A stretch of 6,201 nt of DNA from Acidimicrobiia bacterium. Lineage in GTDB: Bacteria > Actinomycetota > Acidimicrobiia > IMCC26256 > BP-133. Location of the stretch: positions 1 to 6,201 of the forward strand of contig JAICGL010000271.1 in the NCBI GenBank assembly GCA_025923175.1. The letters are read 5' to 3'. Positions 5,820 through 6,201 of the stretch are shown here, one piece after another. The notes under the pieces were generated by a model. The model did not search any database. It was not told where the DNA came from and was given only the letters and a program-made list of their open reading frames with translations. The position numbers and the translations under genes are program-made. Within the stretch, counting starts at the first letter, position 1, and each line of letters starts with the position of its first letter.

Positions 5820-5835
5820 GAAGGGCTCTCCCTTC
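5820..5835. repeat. Perfect 6-bp hairpin GAAGGG-CTCT-CCCTTC
   Basis: Arms 5820-5825 and 5830-5835 pair perfectly around a 4-nt loop. A second small hairpin (CGTTG-N6-CAACG, 5836-5851) follows immediately. It could form in RNA read from either strand, including read-through past the amidohydrolase stop at 5993; no U-tract follows. Confidence 0.45.
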
Positions 5836-5992
5836 CGTTGAGTAACCAACGCTGAGTAGAAGGCGACCGCTCTGCTATGGGACTGTTTCCGCTGAGCAGC
5901 GCCGACGTCGTGCTGCGGCGGGGTTCGATGAGCGGCATCCAGACCGATATGTGCTTAAGCCTTAGCCCCTGCCTGTCTGCGACGGCTCAAAC

Positions 5993-6201
5993 TCACCCAT
6001 CTTCGACGGGTTCGCGGAGCTCGAGCAGTGTCGCCACGTTCGTGCCGGCGATCTTGACCTTGTCGTCGTCTGGGACTGGCAGGTTCCTGAGGAATTCGCT
6101 GGCGGGCCGGTTGGGGCTGAATGGGTAGTCGACGGAGAAGATCATGCGGTCGACGCCGAAGACCTCCAAGGCCAGCTGGAATGGTGGGTTCGTGGTGAAG
6201 C
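5993..6201 (-). CDS. Amidohydrolase-2 family protein, C-terminal end only
   Basis: 68 residues plus a TGA are visible; the gene enters from the right edge, and the first full codon is 6199-6197. The translation begins FTTNPPFQLALEVFG and continues VDRMIFSVDYPF, the hallmark C-terminal segment of PF04909 enzymes, whose Asp in SVDYP belongs to the metal-binding/catalytic site. The tail EFLRNLPVPDDDKVKIAGTN...LLEL matches the usual family ending FLxxLPLxxxDxxKIxxxNAxxLLxL, with Gly-Thr-Asn where most members have (H/G)GNA. The family includes ACMSD, gamma-resorcylate and 2,3-dihydroxybenzoate decarboxylases and many uncharacterised hydrolases, all cytosolic. No frameshift is present. The exact reaction cannot be judged from this part, and the next gene on this strand is about 530 bp away, so no operon with the toxin-antitoxin pair is indicated. 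Confidence 0.85.
   Translation of the reverse strand, partial: FTTNPPFQLALEVFGVDRMIFSVDYPFSPNRPASEFLRNLPVPDDDKVKIAGTNVATLLELREPVEDG

Larger units (their letters stand above)
5464..5992. other. Gene-poor, hairpin-rich spacer between the antitoxin and amidohydrolase genes
   Basis: 529 bp with no ORF I can support. Several inverted repeats cluster between 5519 and 5851; the strongest are listed separately. Smaller ones are CCTCC-N7-GGAGG at 5600-5616, AGCGCC at 5653-5658 with GGCGCT at 5683-5688, and CGTTG-N6-CAACG at 5836-5851. The part from about 5852 to 5992 shows nothing clear; it is simply the 3' flank of the amidohydrolase gene. Possible explanations are the leader of the toxin-antitoxin transcript, a structured RNA gene, or the decayed non-coding end of a mobile element. 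I do not recognise any known RNA family. Confidence 0.6.

Noticed and set aside
5658..5849. 63-codon minus-strand ORF starting with TTG
   Set aside because: It is short, has no clear ribosome binding site and mixed codon endings, and runs through the strong hairpin at 5704-5732. The product has a basic N-terminus but no family I can name with confidence.
5922..5929. GGTTCGAT resembling a tRNA T-loop
   Set aside because: The flanking bases do not form a T-arm stem, and no acceptor, D or anticodon arm can be found around it.
6085..6115. Suspected frameshift in the amidohydrolase
   Set aside because: Careful reading of the complement shows one continuous frame from SVDYPF through the LLEL ending to the TGA; the first impression came from a miscopied block.
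5877..6128. 83-codon plus-strand ORF
   Set aside because: It overlaps the amidohydrolase C-terminus on the opposite strand and has no suitably spaced ribosome binding site.

Overview
The window looks like chromosomal DNA from a high-GC Gram-positive bacterium, most likely an actinomycete-type organism. The reasons are strongly GC-biased third codon positions, GTG starts, an AfsR-type multidomain regulator, and long spurious antisense ORFs of the kind such composition produces. I cannot name a genus.

Layout from left to right. (1) Positions 1-987, minus strand: a SABATH-family (plant salicylate carboxyl methyltransferase-like) SAM-dependent methyltransferase. It starts at a GTG with a perfect AGGAGG and runs off the left edge. 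(2) Positions 1020-4049, minus strand: a large AfsR/SARP-type regulator with a winged helix, a BTAD, an NB-ARC-like ATPase and a helical C-terminal repeat region. It ends 32 bp upstream of the methyltransferase, so the two probably form an operon. (3) Positions 4050-4221: a divergent promoter region rich in repeats. It holds TGACGG twice at an exact 11-bp period, a perfect 10-bp palindrome, and a 6-bp-arm inverted repeat built on the same TGACG core. (4) Positions 4222-4623, plus strand: a small exported cupredoxin-like protein of visibly lower GC. It keeps the His/Cys/His copper ligands but has no Met in the axial position. (5) Positions 4649-5463, minus strand: a type II toxin-antitoxin pair of the DUF1778 antitoxin / GNAT acetyltransferase toxin class, with overlapping stop and start codons. 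(6) Positions 5464-5992: about 530 bp with no convincing gene but many strong inverted repeats. (7) Positions 5993-6201, minus strand: the C-terminal end of an amidohydrolase-2 family (ACMSD/resorcylate decarboxylase-like) enzyme that enters from the right edge.

Working together: the regulator probably controls the downstream methyltransferase, and perhaps itself and the divergent cupredoxin, through the repeats between 4072 and 4159. The substrate of the methyltransferase cannot be read from sequence; the family methylates carboxyl groups of small organic acids. The toxin-antitoxin pair and the hairpin-rich spacer look like an accessory insertion between the cupredoxin and the amidohydrolase. 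Nothing here is plainly a new system. The best leads are the bacterial SABATH enzyme under an AfsR-type regulator, the TGACG-repeat control region, the cupredoxin without Met, and the structured spacer upstream of the antitoxin.
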